The position numbers were made by a program, and so were the translations under genes. The notes under the pieces are model-generated. The model was not told the origin of the DNA, did not search any database, and worked only from the letters and a program-made list of their open reading frames with translations. Below are positions 1 through 9,202 of a DNA stretch of 55,256 nt, one piece after another. Source of the stretch: CAZKEG01 sp964601575 (GTDB lineage Bacteria; Desulfobacterota; Thermodesulfobacteria; Thermodesulfobacteriales; Thermodesulfatatoraceae); NCBI GenBank assembly GCA_964601575.1, contig CAZROA010000005.1, forward strand, positions 1-55,256, in the 5' to 3' direction. Position 1 is the first letter of the stretch. The number at the start of each line of letters is the position of its first letter.

Positions 1-735
1 GAGGATGGCGGAGACTTTGTCCGGCTCTAGTTTGACCTCTTTCTCTGAACCCACGACCTCGATCGGGAGATCCTTGATCTCACGCTCGACCACCTTTTCT
101 ACGATTTTTATTTGGACCTTTACCATTCGGGGGAGACCGAACTTGATCTCCTTCGGTAGATCTACCTCTACGATCTTGACCACTTCTCCAGTCAGTCCAT
201 TTATGTTGATGGGCTTGGTCTTTACCCGGCGTAGTTCAAACAGGAGGGATTCCGGACCACAGAGACGGATCTTGGCCGGGGTCACTTTTACCTCGGCAAT
301 CTTCCACCCCGGTGGGGGGGAACCTTCTAAGACCGCTTCCACCGGTAGTTTACGGGTGACAATCCTCTCAAGGACCACCTCAATCTTTTCCGGTTCGATA
401 TCAACCACCTCTAAACCCGCGGGTAAAGAGAGATCCTTGGCCCCAATCGTGATGAGGTGCTTGCCGGCCCTCAAACTCTTTAGATCAAGGCTAAGAGACA
501 AGGGCCGCCTGGTCAGGTTTCGCAGGATACTACGGGGGCCTACCACTTTGACCAAGATCTTTTGGGGTGCTTTTACCAACATCAGCCCTTTGGGTATGTT
601 TTGATAATGGACGGTGATTTGGATATCTTGTTCTACCTTGTCTTCAAGGACGACAAAGAACCAGAGGACGATGGCAAAGAGGAGGGAGATGATCTTTAAA
701 AAGATATTTTGTCTGAAAAAATTTAAGGGATTCAC
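1..735 (-). CDS. ybbR: YbbR-domain protein CdaR, 3' end cut by window edge
   Basis: Reading the minus strand from a GTG at 735 gives 245 codons without a stop, running off the window. The product starts MNPLNFFRQN, has one membrane segment (about residues 11-29, ISLLFAIVLWFFVV) and then repeating beta-rich YbbR modules (for example VKVVGPRSILRNL, and IRLCGPESLLFEL later). In the family this is the membrane-anchored partner that modulates the diadenylate cyclase CdaA. The GTG overlaps the TGA of cdaA, so the pair is translationally coupled, and cdaA-ybbR is a very common order. The plus-strand ORF at 5-604 is its antisense shadow. Family call is secure; the C-terminus is unseen. Confidence 0.88.
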   Translation of the reverse strand, partial: MNPLNFFRQNIFLKIISLLFAIVLWFFVVLEDKVEQDIQITVHYQNIPKGLMLVKAPQKILVKVVGPRSILRNLTRRPLSLSLDLKSLRAGKHLITIGAKDLSLPAGLEVVDIEPEKIEVVLERIVTRKLPVEAVLEGSPPPGWKIAEVKVTPAKIRLCGPESLLFELRRVKTKPININGLTGEVVKIVEVDLPKEIKFGLPRMVKVQIKIVEKVVEREIKDLPIEVVGSEKEVKLEPDKVSAIL

Positions 736-1532
736 TTAAAGATCTTCCTCCGCCACCAGCGATTTTCCTCACGCTCAAACCCTAAAAGATTATAAAGCAA
801 TTGTCTCAAGACGCTGGGTTGGATATCACGGGTAATCTTACCGCCCACAGCCAAAGAAATACCTCCGGTCTCTTCGGAGACGACGATGGCCACAGCGTCA
901 CTTACCTCCGAGATACCAATGGCTGCCCTGTGTCTGGTGCCCAGACGTCGGCTGATTTGGGGATTGGTACTCAAGGGGAGGATAGCACCAGCCACGGCAA
1001 TTCGTCCCTCACGGATGATCACTGCCCCGTCATGAAGGGGTGAGGCTGGTTCAAAGATGGACCATAAGAGGTCTCTACTTACCCGGGCATCAAGGGGGAC
1101 GCCGCTTTCGATAAATTCCCTGAGTCCGGTGGTTCGTTCGATCACGATCAGGGCCCCGATCTTCCTTTCTGAAAAGACGGTCACCGCCTTGATCACTTCT
1201 TCGATGACGTGGCTGTATTCGGTTTTGGCCTTGATAAAGGGCGTTTGGCCCATCTGGATCAAGGCCCGTCTGATATCGTCCTGAAAGACGATAATGACCA
1301 ACAAGAAGATAGAGGAAAGGAAGGTACCCAGGAGCCAATACAAGGTAAGGAGCTGAAACTGGCCGGCCAGGAAGTAGATCAAGACCACTATTCCTAGACC
1401 GGCGGCCATTTGGACGGCCCGGGTGCCGCGGATCAAGAGGAGAAGACGATAGATAAGATAGGCCACAATGAGGATGTCCAGGATGTCTTGCCAGCGAATG
1501 AGGTCCAGATAGGAATGTAATAGCTGTTTCAC
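732..1532 (-). CDS. cdaA: Diadenylate cyclase CdaA
   Basis: Makes cyclic di-AMP from two ATP at the inner membrane. The 266-aa product has three N-terminal hydrophobic segments (about residues 18-34, 43-58, 62-83) and a C-terminal DAC domain. Both hallmark motifs are visible: DGA at residues 168-170 (in HDGAVII) and GTRHR at 198-202. Length and layout fit CdaA/DacA rather than DisA. It sits between folP (4-nt overlap upstream) and ybbR (overlap downstream), a common arrangement in which the YbbR protein controls the cyclase. Nearby trkA/trkH potassium uptake genes at 51-54 kb are of the kind c-di-AMP often regulates, but no link can be seen in the sequence. Confidence 0.95.
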   Translation of the reverse strand: MKQLLHSYLDLIRWQDILDILIVAYLIYRLLLLIRGTRAVQMAAGLGIVVLIYFLAGQFQLLTLYWLLGTFLSSIFLLVIIVFQDDIRRALIQMGQTPFIKAKTEYSHVIEEVIKAVTVFSERKIGALIVIERTTGLREFIESGVPLDARVSRDLLWSIFEPASPLHDGAVIIREGRIAVAGAILPLSTNPQISRRLGTRHRAAIGISEVSDAVAIVVSEETGGISLAVGGKITRDIQPSVLRQLLYNLLGFEREENRWWRRKIFK

Positions 1533-2371
1533 TGGACCTCCTTGAGTGCTTGGATCACCTTAATGGTATCAACGGCCATCTCTACATTATGAACCCTTAT
1601 CAAATGGACTCCCTGATAAGCGGCCAGGGCCACCACGGCCATGGTGCCGGTATCTCGTTCGCGCGCCTCTTTATCTAATATCTGTCCGAGAAAGGATTTT
1701 CGTGAAGGCCCGAGCATGATTGGATAACCTAGGTCAAAGAAGGCCTTGATCTCTTTGATGATCTTCAGATTGTCTTCAAAGCGTTTACCAAACCCGATCC
1801 CTGGATCTAGGATGATCTTTTCTTTCTTGATCCCGGCCCTTTGGGCCTCTTCTGCCCTACGAACAAGGAAGTCCTTTATCTCACCGATGACATCTTCGTA
1901 AGAGGGATCAATCTGCATGGTCTGAGGCGTCCCCTTCATGTGCATCAGGATCACCGGGGCTTGATATTCCGCCACTACCTGGCTCATTTGTGGGTCAAAT
2001 CGGAGGGCACTGATGTCATTTATTAATTGGGCCCCGGCCTCAAGGGCTTCTTTGGCCACTTTGGCTTTGTAAGTATCGATAGAGATGGGAATATCGAATC
2101 GTTTCCGGATGGCCTCAATCACCGGGATGACCCGCGAGAGTTCTTCTTCCGCCGGGACGGGTTTGGAGAAGGGGCGGGTAGATTCTCCTCCAATATCGAT
2201 GATATCAGCCCCGGCCTCGATCAGGCGTTCGGCCTGTTTAAGGGCAGCTTCCAAGCGATAATAAAGACCGCCGTCGGAAAAAGAATCCGGCGTTACGTTT
2301 AAGACGCCGACGATGTAGGTGCGTTTGCCCCATTCAAGCCAATAATTTCCCACTTTCAGGGGTTTAAGCAT
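1529..2371 (-). CDS. folP: Dihydropteroate synthase
   Basis: Cytosolic folate enzyme that condenses p-aminobenzoate with dihydropterin pyrophosphate. The 280-aa product carries the family signature VLNVTPDSFSDGG near residue 23, the second signature GADIIDIGGESTRPF, and the conserved DPGIGFGK and GPSRKSF blocks, so the TIM-barrel active site looks complete. ATG start at 2371. Its 3' end overlaps cdaA by 4 nt, and ftsH ends 15 nt upstream of its start, so ftsH-folP-cdaA-ybbR looks like one operon, an order widespread in bacteria. Confidence 0.96.
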   Translation of the reverse strand: MLKPLKVGNYWLEWGKRTYIVGVLNVTPDSFSDGGLYYRLEAALKQAERLIEAGADIIDIGGESTRPFSKPVPAEEELSRVIPVIEAIRKRFDIPISIDTYKAKVAKEALEAGAQLINDISALRFDPQMSQVVAEYQAPVILMHMKGTPQTMQIDPSYEDVIGEIKDFLVRRAEEAQRAGIKKEKIILDPGIGFGKRFEDNLKIIKEIKAFFDLGYPIMLGPSRKSFLGQILDKEARERDTGTMAVVALAAYQGVHLIRVHNVEMAVDTIKVIQALKEVQ

Positions 2372-2386
2372 CGCTTCTTGGGCAAA

Positions 2387-4201
2387 TTAGGCCGAAGCCG
2401 GTTGAGCCCCTTTGTTCGTCAGCCCCAAAATTCGGTCGATCGTTGGACCGTCCAGGGTCTCCTCTTCTAAAAGGGCATTGGCCAGTTTGTGCAATAACTC
2501 GAGGTTGTCTTCCAGGAGTTTCTTGGCCTTTTGATAACACTCTAAGACGATGCGACGAACCTCATTATCAATAGCAATAGCCGTGGCTTCGCTATAGTCC
2601 TTGACCTGGGTGATCTCTTTGCCCAAGAAGATGTGCCCTTGCCGCTGACCAAAGGCCACCGGGCCTAGATTATCACTCATTCCCCACTCACAGACCATCC
2701 GGCGGGCCAGCTCAGTGGCCCGTTCGATGTCATTGCCAGCCCCGGTGGTGCATTCATTAAAGACGATCTCTTCGGCGGCACGGCCTCCAAGAAGGATCAT
2801 CAAGCGTTTGAGGAGGTATTCTTTGGGGTAGGTATGTCTTTCATCCAAGGGTAATTGTTGGGTAAGCCCCAAGGCCTGTCCCCGAGGGATGATGGTTACC
2901 TTATGGACTGGGTCGGTACCAGGGAGGAGTTTGGCCACCATGGTGTGGCCGGCTTCATGATAAGCGGTAATCTTTCTTTCTTCTTCGCTGATGACTGCGC
3001 TTTTACGTTCCCTACCCATGAGGATCTTGTCTTTGGCCTCTTCAAAATCTTCCATCTCCACTTGATTTTTCCCTCGACGAGCAGCAATAAGAGCGGCTTC
3101 ATTAACCAAGTTCTCTAGATCAGCCCCGGTAAACCCGGGAGTGCTTCGGGCCAGCACGGAAAGGTCTACATCAGGGGCGAGGGGAATTCTCCTGGTATGT
3201 ACTTTGAGGATACTTTCTCGTCCTTTGACATCCGGTGCTGGGACCACTACCTGTCGATCAAACCGCCCTGGTCGCAGGAGGGCCGGGTCTAAGATATCCG
3301 GTCGGTTGGTGGCCGCCACCACGATGATCCCTTCGTTTCCTTCAAAACCATCCATCTCGACCAGGAGCTGGTTTAAGGTCTGCTCTCGTTCGTCATGGCC
3401 ACCACCAAGTCCAGCCCCTCGATGTCGGCCAACGGCGTCGATTTCGTCGATGAAGATGATACAAGGGGCGTTTTTCTTGGCCTGAGAGAAGAGATCACGC
3501 ACACGCGCGGCGCCAACACCAACAAACATCTCCACAAAGTCAGATCCGCTGATGCTGAAGAAGGGGACCCCGGCTTCACCGGCGATGGCCTTGGCCAATA
3601 GAGTCTTCCCTGTCCCCGGTGGACCGATGAGAAGGACCCCCTTGGGGATACGACCACCAAGTTTGGTAAACTTTTGGGGATCACGTAAGAATTCAATCAC
3701 CTCTTGTAATTCTTCCTTGGCCTCGTCGATCCCGGCGACGTCTTTAAAGGTCACCTTGACTTGTTCTCCGGTCACCATACGGGCCCGGCTGCGACCAAAA
3801 GAAAAGGCTCGACCACTTCCCGCTTGCATCTGACGCATAAAAAAGATCCACACCCCTACCAGGAGGATCATCGGGAGCCAGGAGGCCAAAAGAGAAAGAT
3901 ACCAAGGGTTTTCATGGTGCGGTTTGACGGTGATCTTGACCCCGGCCTTTCGCAAAATAGGGACTAGATCCGTATCTTTAGGGGCGTAAGTATAGAAGAA
4001 ATTCTTGTTGGTCAGGATACCGGAGATCTTTTCTCCCTCAATGGTTACCGCTTTAACTTGCCCCTTTTCTACCCGGTTTAAAAAATCACTATAAGAAAGT
4101 TCTGTGCCCTTTGGACGAGGAGTACTAATGAAATTAAACAAAAGAATCATGACAAGGGCAATTATCAACCATAGAGTCAAATTACGATAAAAGGATCGCA
4201 A
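2387..4201 (-). CDS. ftsH: ATP-dependent membrane zinc protease FtsH
   Basis: Membrane-anchored AAA+ protease for quality control of membrane proteins and regulators. The 604-aa product has two membrane segments (about residues 9-25 and 105-122) flanking a small periplasmic domain, Walker A GPPGTGKT at 193-200, Walker B IIFIDEID near 248-255, the second region of homology ATNRPDILDPALLRPGR, and the protease motif HEAGH at 415-419. All catalytic elements are intact. The start is TTG at 4201, supported by a purine-rich GAGGTGAGGAAC immediately upstream; no ATG lies before the first membrane segment. It leads the folP-cdaA-ybbR run. Confidence 0.96.
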   Translation of the reverse strand: MRSFYRNLTLWLIIALVMILLFNFISTPRPKGTELSYSDFLNRVEKGQVKAVTIEGEKISGILTNKNFFYTYAPKDTDLVPILRKAGVKITVKPHHENPWYLSLLASWLPMILLVGVWIFFMRQMQAGSGRAFSFGRSRARMVTGEQVKVTFKDVAGIDEAKEELQEVIEFLRDPQKFTKLGGRIPKGVLLIGPPGTGKTLLAKAIAGEAGVPFFSISGSDFVEMFVGVGAARVRDLFSQAKKNAPCIIFIDEIDAVGRHRGAGLGGGHDEREQTLNQLLVEMDGFEGNEGIIVVAATNRPDILDPALLRPGRFDRQVVVPAPDVKGRESILKVHTRRIPLAPDVDLSVLARSTPGFTGADLENLVNEAALIAARRGKNQVEMEDFEEAKDKILMGRERKSAVISEEERKITAYHEAGHTMVAKLLPGTDPVHKVTIIPRGQALGLTQQLPLDERHTYPKEYLLKRLMILLGGRAAEEIVFNECTTGAGNDIERATELARRMVCEWGMSDNLGPVAFGQRQGHIFLGKEITQVKDYSEATAIAIDNEVRRIVLECYQKAKKLLEDNLELLHKLANALLEEETLDGPTIDRILGLTNKGAQPASA

Positions 4202-4242
4202 AGTTCCTCACCTCTAGTGATGTTTATACTAAAGATTAAAAC

Positions 4243-4266
4243 ATTATTGCCTGCTTTGGCAATAAT
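4243..4266 (-). terminator. Perfect 9-bp hairpin between tilS and ftsH
   Basis: ATTATTGCC at 4243-4251 and GGCAATAAT at 4258-4266 are exact reverse complements around a 6-nt loop. On the minus strand the stem is followed by GTTTTAATCTTT, so it could act as a weak intrinsic terminator for tilS. Because it lies about 40 nt before ftsH it could instead be an operator. The T tract is short. Confidence 0.4.
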
Positions 4267-4314
4267 CCTTTATGAAAGATCGGCCTTTTGGTTGAAAAGC
4301 TGAGTCAGGGGGTT

Positions 4315-5688
4315 CTAATCTCTTTGATCTTTGAGATAAATAATCAAGGCCTTCTCTTGTTCAGGTGAGGCCAAGAAGGCTTCATCGGTAAAAAAGCCCG
4401 GGAGCCCTACTATCTGACCATGGAACTCGATTACCGGCCAGAGACGCCGGCTTTCGTGAGATAATTTTCTCTCCCAGAAGAGTTTTTTGAGCTTTCGTCT
4501 TCCGGGAAAGCCGGGTGGTCGGATACGATCTCCAGGCAGAGGGGACCGGACATAGAGCTTTCCTTTGATCTTTTGCAAGTCAATGATTACTGCTCCCTGA
4601 GGGGCTTTCTTTGGAGGAGCCAGTTCGACAACGAGTTCGCGGCCATCGGGTAAAGAATAGATCCCGGGGCCTTTGATCTCTAGGCGATAAGGCTTGGGGA
4701 AAGGAGAGGCCTTCTTGATCACGATTCGTCCGGGCTCGCGTCTGGCAATAAAGGCGCGGGGAAGGTCGATGTGGCTTCGAGCCCGGCCTTCAACTAAGGA
4801 TTCCAATTGTTCCAGATGAGAAAGCCTGATCCGAAAGAGAGGGACCCCGGCGACCTTTAAGGCCTCAAGGAAGACCCGTCTCCTTAAGGCCAAGGGCATC
4901 TTCTTGAGCCCTTTGACCGAAAGGATGAAGGCCTCTTTGAGGAGGGTTCCGTGTCTTTTCAAGGCCTCTTCGGCAAGCTCTCCTAAGAATTCTTCCTCTT
5001 CGGCCACGATCAGGGCCGTGCGTTTGAGGCACTCTTTGACCTTTCGATGAAAGTGCTTTTCCAAAAAAGGGATGAGTAAATGCCTTACACGGTTGCGTAA
5101 AAAACGAGGGTCTTCATTGCTTGTGTCGATGACGTAAGGGATCGCTTCTTCTTGAAGGAACTTTTCTACCTCTTCTTTGGAGGCCAAGAGGAGGGGTCTG
5201 ATGAATTTTCCCCCTCTTTTGACTGGTATTCCAGCCAAACCCCTCCGACCTGCTCCACGGATAAAACGCAAGAGGACTTCCTCGGCCAGGTCATCGGCCT
5301 GATGGGCCAAGGCAATCTTTTCCGCGGCCAGGCGATCGGCCACACGCTCGAAGAACCTATATCTTAATTCTCTGCCTGCCGCCTCAAGGCCCAGTCCTTC
5401 CCTTTTGGCGTATTCTCTCACCGAGGTTGTCCCAAGGATGAAGGGGAGCCCCCTTTTTCTGGCCTCCCGGTAAACAAACAGGGCCTCCTCTCCGGATTCC
5501 TTGCGCAGGCGGTGATCATAATGGGCGACAAAGAGTTCCCAGTGAAATTCATCCTTTAGACGATAAAGGACCTCAAGCAAGGCCATAGAATCCGGCCCGC
5601 CAGAGACCGCCACCAAGACCCTCTCGCCTGGAGAGAGGAGATGGAAACGCTCGATGGTCTTTCTGATCTTATTGATTAGATTGGGCAC
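4315..5688 (-). CDS. tilS: tRNA(Ile)-lysidine synthetase
   Basis: Converts C34 of the CAU-anticodon tRNA-Ile to lysidine so that AUA codons are read as isoleucine. The 457-aa protein has the N-type ATP-pyrophosphatase P-loop SGGPDS at residues 29-34, the later conserved FLRNRVRHLLIP block, and a C-terminal substrate-binding domain (YVRSPLPGDRIRPPG). Start is GTG at 5688, inside the last 20 nt of the upstream unknown gene, so the two are probably coupled. The lone hairpin before ftsH is the only sign of a transcript boundary downstream. It is essential in most bacteria. Confidence 0.94.
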   Translation of the reverse strand: MPNLINKIRKTIERFHLLSPGERVLVAVSGGPDSMALLEVLYRLKDEFHWELFVAHYDHRLRKESGEEALFVYREARKRGLPFILGTTSVREYAKREGLGLEAAGRELRYRFFERVADRLAAEKIALAHQADDLAEEVLLRFIRGAGRRGLAGIPVKRGGKFIRPLLLASKEEVEKFLQEEAIPYVIDTSNEDPRFLRNRVRHLLIPFLEKHFHRKVKECLKRTALIVAEEEEFLGELAEEALKRHGTLLKEAFILSVKGLKKMPLALRRRVFLEALKVAGVPLFRIRLSHLEQLESLVEGRARSHIDLPRAFIARREPGRIVIKKASPFPKPYRLEIKGPGIYSLPDGRELVVELAPPKKAPQGAVIIDLQKIKGKLYVRSPLPGDRIRPPGFPGRRKLKKLFWERKLSHESRRLWPVIEFHGQIVGLPGFFTDEAFLASPEQEKALIIYLKDQRD

Positions 5689-6406
5689 TTTGGACCAGTT
5701 CTTTGGACTCTTGCGGGTGCCTTTTCCAGGCCTCCTTGGCCAATTTGATCAATTTTGCGCGAATTTCCTCTGGAGGCGGAAGATCTTTGATCTCGGGTAG
5801 AAAATCTTCTGGAGGCGGAACCTTGCCCAATTCTAGCTTTTTTTCTAGGGTGCTTACAGACTCGCGATAGGAAGGATGCCCCAGACTGGCCAGCTCTGGT
5901 GAGGGTTCAAAGGTCTTTAAAAATTGCATGATCTCCGAAAGATCAAATTTTTCCTTAAACTGTCGGATCTCTTCGTTGATGACCTCTGCTTCCACCGCCA
6001 ACTCTTGGAAGGTCTCTTGATATTCTTGGATCAATTCATAGAGGCGATAATAGGTATCTAGAAAAAGATGCCTAAATTTTCCCTTACCAGTCCAACCCTT
6101 GGGGCGGAGATCTTTAAAGAGTTCATGCTGGAGATCAGGGGAGGCCCGAAGATATTGGTCATAGAAATAGGCCTTGGGCAACCCGAGAAGCTTTAGGAAT
6201 TGATCGATTAAGTCCTTGTCCCGGAGCATGATGTAGAATCTCATCAATTCTTTGGCCAACCTTTCTTCAAATCGTTTTCGGGTCTCTTCGATCAACTGGA
6301 AATAACGGGCGGAATCTTCTTCGATGAGGCGACGAAAACCGAAATATCGCTCGGCTAGCTCTCGTTTGACCTGGTAGGCTAAGGCCTTGGCAACATCTTC
6401 TTCCAT
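5669..6406 (-). CDS. Unknown helical protein, 245 aa
   Basis: I do not recognise a family. The product is highly charged and almost entirely predicted alpha-helix, without signal peptide, membrane segment or cysteine cluster. The C-terminal third has proline-rich linkers (KVPPPEDF, DLPPPEEI). ATG start at 6406. It heads the tilS transcript and overlaps tilS by 20 nt. A plausible promoter lies about 30 nt upstream. The helical, glutamate-rich makeup suggests a scaffold or binding protein, but no function can be assigned. Confidence 0.75.
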   Translation of the reverse strand: MEEDVAKALAYQVKRELAERYFGFRRLIEEDSARYFQLIEETRKRFEERLAKELMRFYIMLRDKDLIDQFLKLLGLPKAYFYDQYLRASPDLQHELFKDLRPKGWTGKGKFRHLFLDTYYRLYELIQEYQETFQELAVEAEVINEEIRQFKEKFDLSEIMQFLKTFEPSPELASLGHPSYRESVSTLEKKLELGKVPPPEDFLPEIKDLPPPEEIRAKLIKLAKEAWKRHPQESKELVQSAQSNQ

Positions 6407-6435
6407 CTCTTTCCCTGAATGGCAAGTTATGACCT

Positions 6436-6462
6436 AGTATAGCATATTGTCATCGGCCTCAA
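6436..6462 (-). promoter_or_regulatory. Candidate sigma70-type promoter for the unknown gene and tilS
   Basis: On the minus strand TATACT (6441-6436) has a TTGAGG-like element (6462-6457) 15 nt upstream. The intergenic gap is 108 nt and must also serve the divergent cbiB gene. The spacing is short, so this is a moderate call. Confidence 0.35.
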
Positions 6463-6514
6463 ACAGTTATATGGAAAAGACTTTATTGCTGACCCATAGA
6501 CCAAGATAGGGAAG

Positions 6515-7492
6515 ATGTTTCCGGCACCTTTTAACCTGGCTTTGGCCTGTCTTTTAGATGCCCTTTTTGGGGATCCTCAGTTCCGTTTCCATCCGGTGCG
6601 GCTCATCGGAGATGTAGCCGAGACGGCCAAGAAGTTCTTTTTCCCCTGGGGGCGCTTAGGGGGGTTATTGACCCTCTTCTTTACCGCTTTGGTGGTCGTG
6701 GTGGCGGTGGGACTCTCTGTCCAGAAATTTCCTCTCTTGGAGCCTTTTTTCCTCTATTTTTTCATTGCGGAAAAGGCCCTTCGCCAGGAGGGACTCAGGG
6801 TGTATCAGGCCTTAAAAGAGGGGGATCTTGGACGGGCAAGGTGGCTCCTTTCCTTCATCGTAGGCCGGGAGACCGAAGATCTTTCTCCTTCTGAATGCAT
6901 TCGAGCGGCGGTAGAGACCATTTCGGAAAATTTTTCCGATGGCTTTGTTGGGCCGCTCTTCTATTATTTTCTTGGGGGCATCAAGGCCTGTGCTTTATAT
7001 AAAGTAGTTGAAACCTTGGATTCCATGTATGGCTACCGGGTGGAGCCCTACCGTTCGTTTGGTTATTTTCCGGCCAAGACAGACGATTTTTTCAATTTCT
7101 TCCCGGCCCGCCTGGCGGGTCTCTTCCTGGTGCTAGCGGCCTTTCTTTCTGGCTATCAAGGGAGATCTGCCTTTGAGACCATGAGACGCGATGCCCCCCG
7201 ACATGATTCTCCTAACGCCGGCTGGCCAGAGGCGGCCATGGCCGGAGCCCTTGGGATCGAGCTTGGAGGGCCTCTTCGCTATCACGGAAAGCGTTTTGAA
7301 AAGGCGCGTCTTGGGGAGCCCTTGCGTGAACGCCAAACCGAAGATATCAAAAGGGCAGTCTCTCTCTTGAGACGAGCGGCCTTTTTGTGGATCTTGAGCA
7401 TCTTTATCTTGGAGGTTGTCCTATGGAGATCCGGTTACCCACACTTGATCAGCGCTATTATCAACGGGCTCAAGAACGCTTGGACAATTTGA
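6515..7492 (+). CDS. cbiB: Adenosylcobinamide-phosphate synthase CbiB/CobD
   Basis: Inner-membrane enzyme that attaches aminopropanol phosphate to adenosylcobyric acid during cobalamin assembly. The 325-aa product has the family N-terminus LLDALFGDPQFRFHPVRLIG, the conserved SENFSDGFVGPLFYYFLGG block and DDFFNFFPARL, plus several hydrophobic segments, including one at the C-terminus. ATG start at 6515 follows AGGGAAG. The last 70 nt overlap cobT in another frame, which suggests coupled translation. No cobalamin riboswitch fits in the 108-nt gap upstream. Confidence 0.94.
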   Translation: MFPAPFNLALACLLDALFGDPQFRFHPVRLIGDVAETAKKFFFPWGRLGGLLTLFFTALVVVVAVGLSVQKFPLLEPFFLYFFIAEKALRQEGLRVYQALKEGDLGRARWLLSFIVGRETEDLSPSECIRAAVETISENFSDGFVGPLFYYFLGGIKACALYKVVETLDSMYGYRVEPYRSFGYFPAKTDDFFNFFPARLAGLFLVLAAFLSGYQGRSAFETMRRDAPRHDSPNAGWPEAAMAGALGIELGGPLRYHGKRFEKARLGEPLRERQTEDIKRAVSLLRRAAFLWILSIFILEVVLWRSGYPHLISAIINGLKNAWTI

Positions 7493-8466
7493 CCAAGCCC
7501 AGAGGAAGCCTTGGCTATCTGGAAGAAATAGCCAAGCGATTCGTCCTAATCACCGAAGATCTCTCCCCGTCTTTGCCCCTCAAGAAGGTGGTCTATGTCT
7601 TTGCCGGGGATCACGGGATAGTGGAAGAAGGTGTCAGTGCTTATCCACAAGAGGTGACCCGGCAGATGATCTTGAATTTTCTAAATGGTGGGGCGGGAAT
7701 CAACGTCATTGCCCGACAAGTAGGAGCAGATGTTTACGTGGTAGACGTGGGGGTGGCCGGTGAGGTCGAAGACCCTCGTCTGATCAAGAAAAAGGTGGTC
7801 TCTGGCACCCGCAATTTTTTACGCGAGCCAGCCATGACCAGGGAAGAAGCGGAAAAGGCCCTTTCCGTGGGCATGGAGTTGGCTAAGGAGGCCCAAGCCA
7901 AAGGCTATCAGCTCCTCATTCCCGGTGACATGGGTATCGGTAACACCACCCCTTCAGCGGCTGTGCTCTGTGCCTTGCTTAAGGCCTCACCAGAAGAGAT
8001 CGTCGGTCGGGGTACCGGGATCGACGATCAAGCCTTGGCTCATAAGAGGGAAGTGGTCAGAGAGGCCCTTCAAAAATATCGGTTTTCTGACCCAATCGAT
8101 GTCTTGGCTAAGGTCGGTGGGGCGGAGATCGGGGCCATCGCTGGGCTCTTTTTAGGAGGGGCTTCCTTACGTATCCCAGTGGTAGTGGATGGCTTTATTT
8201 CTCTGGCCGGGCTGGCTATTGCCTATCATCTCGAACCAGGGATTAAGGACTTTATTTTTTGCGGGCATTGTTCCCAGGAAAAAGGGGCGGTAGTAGCCAT
8301 TCAGAAGATGGGGCTCCGCCCTATAATTGATTTAGACATGCGTTTAGGAGAGGGGACCGGGGCGGCCTTGGCTGCCTTTATCATCGAGACGGCCCTTCGC
8401 ATCCTCACCGAAATGGCCACCTTTGAAGGGGCGGGCGTGAGTAAGGGGCGTGAGTTTGATAATTGA
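7423..8466 (+). CDS. cobT: Nicotinate-nucleotide--dimethylbenzimidazole phosphoribosyltransferase
   Basis: Activates the lower base of cobalamin by forming alpha-ribazole phosphate. Family blocks are all present: LTKPRGSLGYLEEIA at the N-terminus, VFAGDHGIVEEGVSAYP, GDMGIGNTTPSAAV, and a C-terminal LDMRLGEGTGAALA that supplies the catalytic glutamate (the E in GEGTG). I chose ATG 7423, preceded by GGAGG at 7411-7415; an upstream in-frame GTG at 7387 has no ribosome binding site. The gene overlaps cbiB by 70 nt and cobS by 17 nt. Confidence 0.94.
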   Translation: MEIRLPTLDQRYYQRAQERLDNLTKPRGSLGYLEEIAKRFVLITEDLSPSLPLKKVVYVFAGDHGIVEEGVSAYPQEVTRQMILNFLNGGAGINVIARQVGADVYVVDVGVAGEVEDPRLIKKKVVSGTRNFLREPAMTREEAEKALSVGMELAKEAQAKGYQLLIPGDMGIGNTTPSAAVLCALLKASPEEIVGRGTGIDDQALAHKREVVREALQKYRFSDPIDVLAKVGGAEIGAIAGLFLGGASLRIPVVVDGFISLAGLAIAYHLEPGIKDFIFCGHCSQEKGAVVAIQKMGLRPIIDLDMRLGEGTGAALAAFIIETALRILTEMATFEGAGVSKGREFDN

Positions 8467-9202
8467 CCACGTGAAGCAAGAGGTCAGGGCCTTTCTAACG
8501 GCCTTGGCCTTTTTTACCCGTTTACCCATCCCGATTCGGCGTTTTTGTCTCCCGGAAAGTGCCTTCTATCTGCCTTTGCTTGGCTACTTTTTAGGGGCTT
8601 TTTTGGCCTTTGCGGGGTGGTTTTGGTCATCGGTCTTAAATCCTTGGCTTTTGGCCCTTTTTATCCTAGCCCTCCAGTATTATCTGGCTAATTTCTTCCA
8701 TTTTGACGGTCTTTTGGATATGGTCGATGCCTTGGCAGCCTTTGGTGGGGTCGAGAAAAGGCTTGCGGTCTTAAAGACTCCAGAGGTAGGGGCCTTGGGC
8801 CTTTTATTTGGCTTTTTCTTTTTGCTTGGTGAATTTCTCATGATGAAAGAGGTTGTGGCCCAAGGTCTGTGGGGAGTGATCCTTCTTAGACCTGCCGCCG
8901 GGCGTTTGCTCCTTTCGTTGGTAGCCCTTTGGGGGAGACCAGCCAAAAAAGAAGGTCTTGGAGTTATTTTTCTAAAACATACCAAAAGGCGTTTTATTTT
9001 GGCCCAAATCTTCTGGATACCCATTTTGGTCTTGACCCCTTGGGCTGGTTTAATAACAATGTGTTTGGTCATTCCCTTGGTCTTAAAATTTCAAAGGAAC
9101 TTTGGGGGCCTTACCGGAGACCTTTTGGGGGCCTCGGTAGAGATAGGAGAATGGGTCTTTTTGGCTGTGGTGGTCCTTGGCCTTAAGGGGGCTTCATGGT
9201 AA
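8450..9202 (+). CDS. cobS: Adenosylcobinamide-GDP ribazoletransferase (cobalamin synthase)
   Basis: Membrane enzyme that joins adenosylcobinamide-GDP to alpha-ribazole in the last cobalamin step. The 250-aa product begins with the family-typical FLTALAFFTRLPIP, contains YYLANFFHFDGLLDMVDALAAFG (aspartate-rich metal site) and LTGDLLGASVEIGEW near the C-terminus, and has five to six hydrophobic segments. Start is GTG 8450, overlapping the cobT stop. No cobU/cobP kinase gene, expected between cbiB and cobS in the pathway, lies in this run. Confidence 0.93.
   Translation: MSLIIDHVKQEVRAFLTALAFFTRLPIPIRRFCLPESAFYLPLLGYFLGAFLAFAGWFWSSVLNPWLLALFILALQYYLANFFHFDGLLDMVDALAAFGGVEKRLAVLKTPEVGALGLLFGFFFLLGEFLMMKEVVAQGLWGVILLRPAAGRLLLSLVALWGRPAKKEGLGVIFLKHTKRRFILAQIFWIPILVLTPWAGLITMCLVIPLVLKFQRNFGGLTGDLLGASVEIGEWVFLAVVVLGLKGASW

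Noticed and set aside
5..604. A 199-codon plus-strand open frame
   Set aside because: It is the antisense of the ybbR gene, whose minus-strand frame is open throughout and has clear family features.
6407..6514. Possible cobalamin riboswitch before cbiB
   Set aside because: The gap is only 108 nt, shared with a divergent promoter, and no B12 box (GCCACTG-like) is present.
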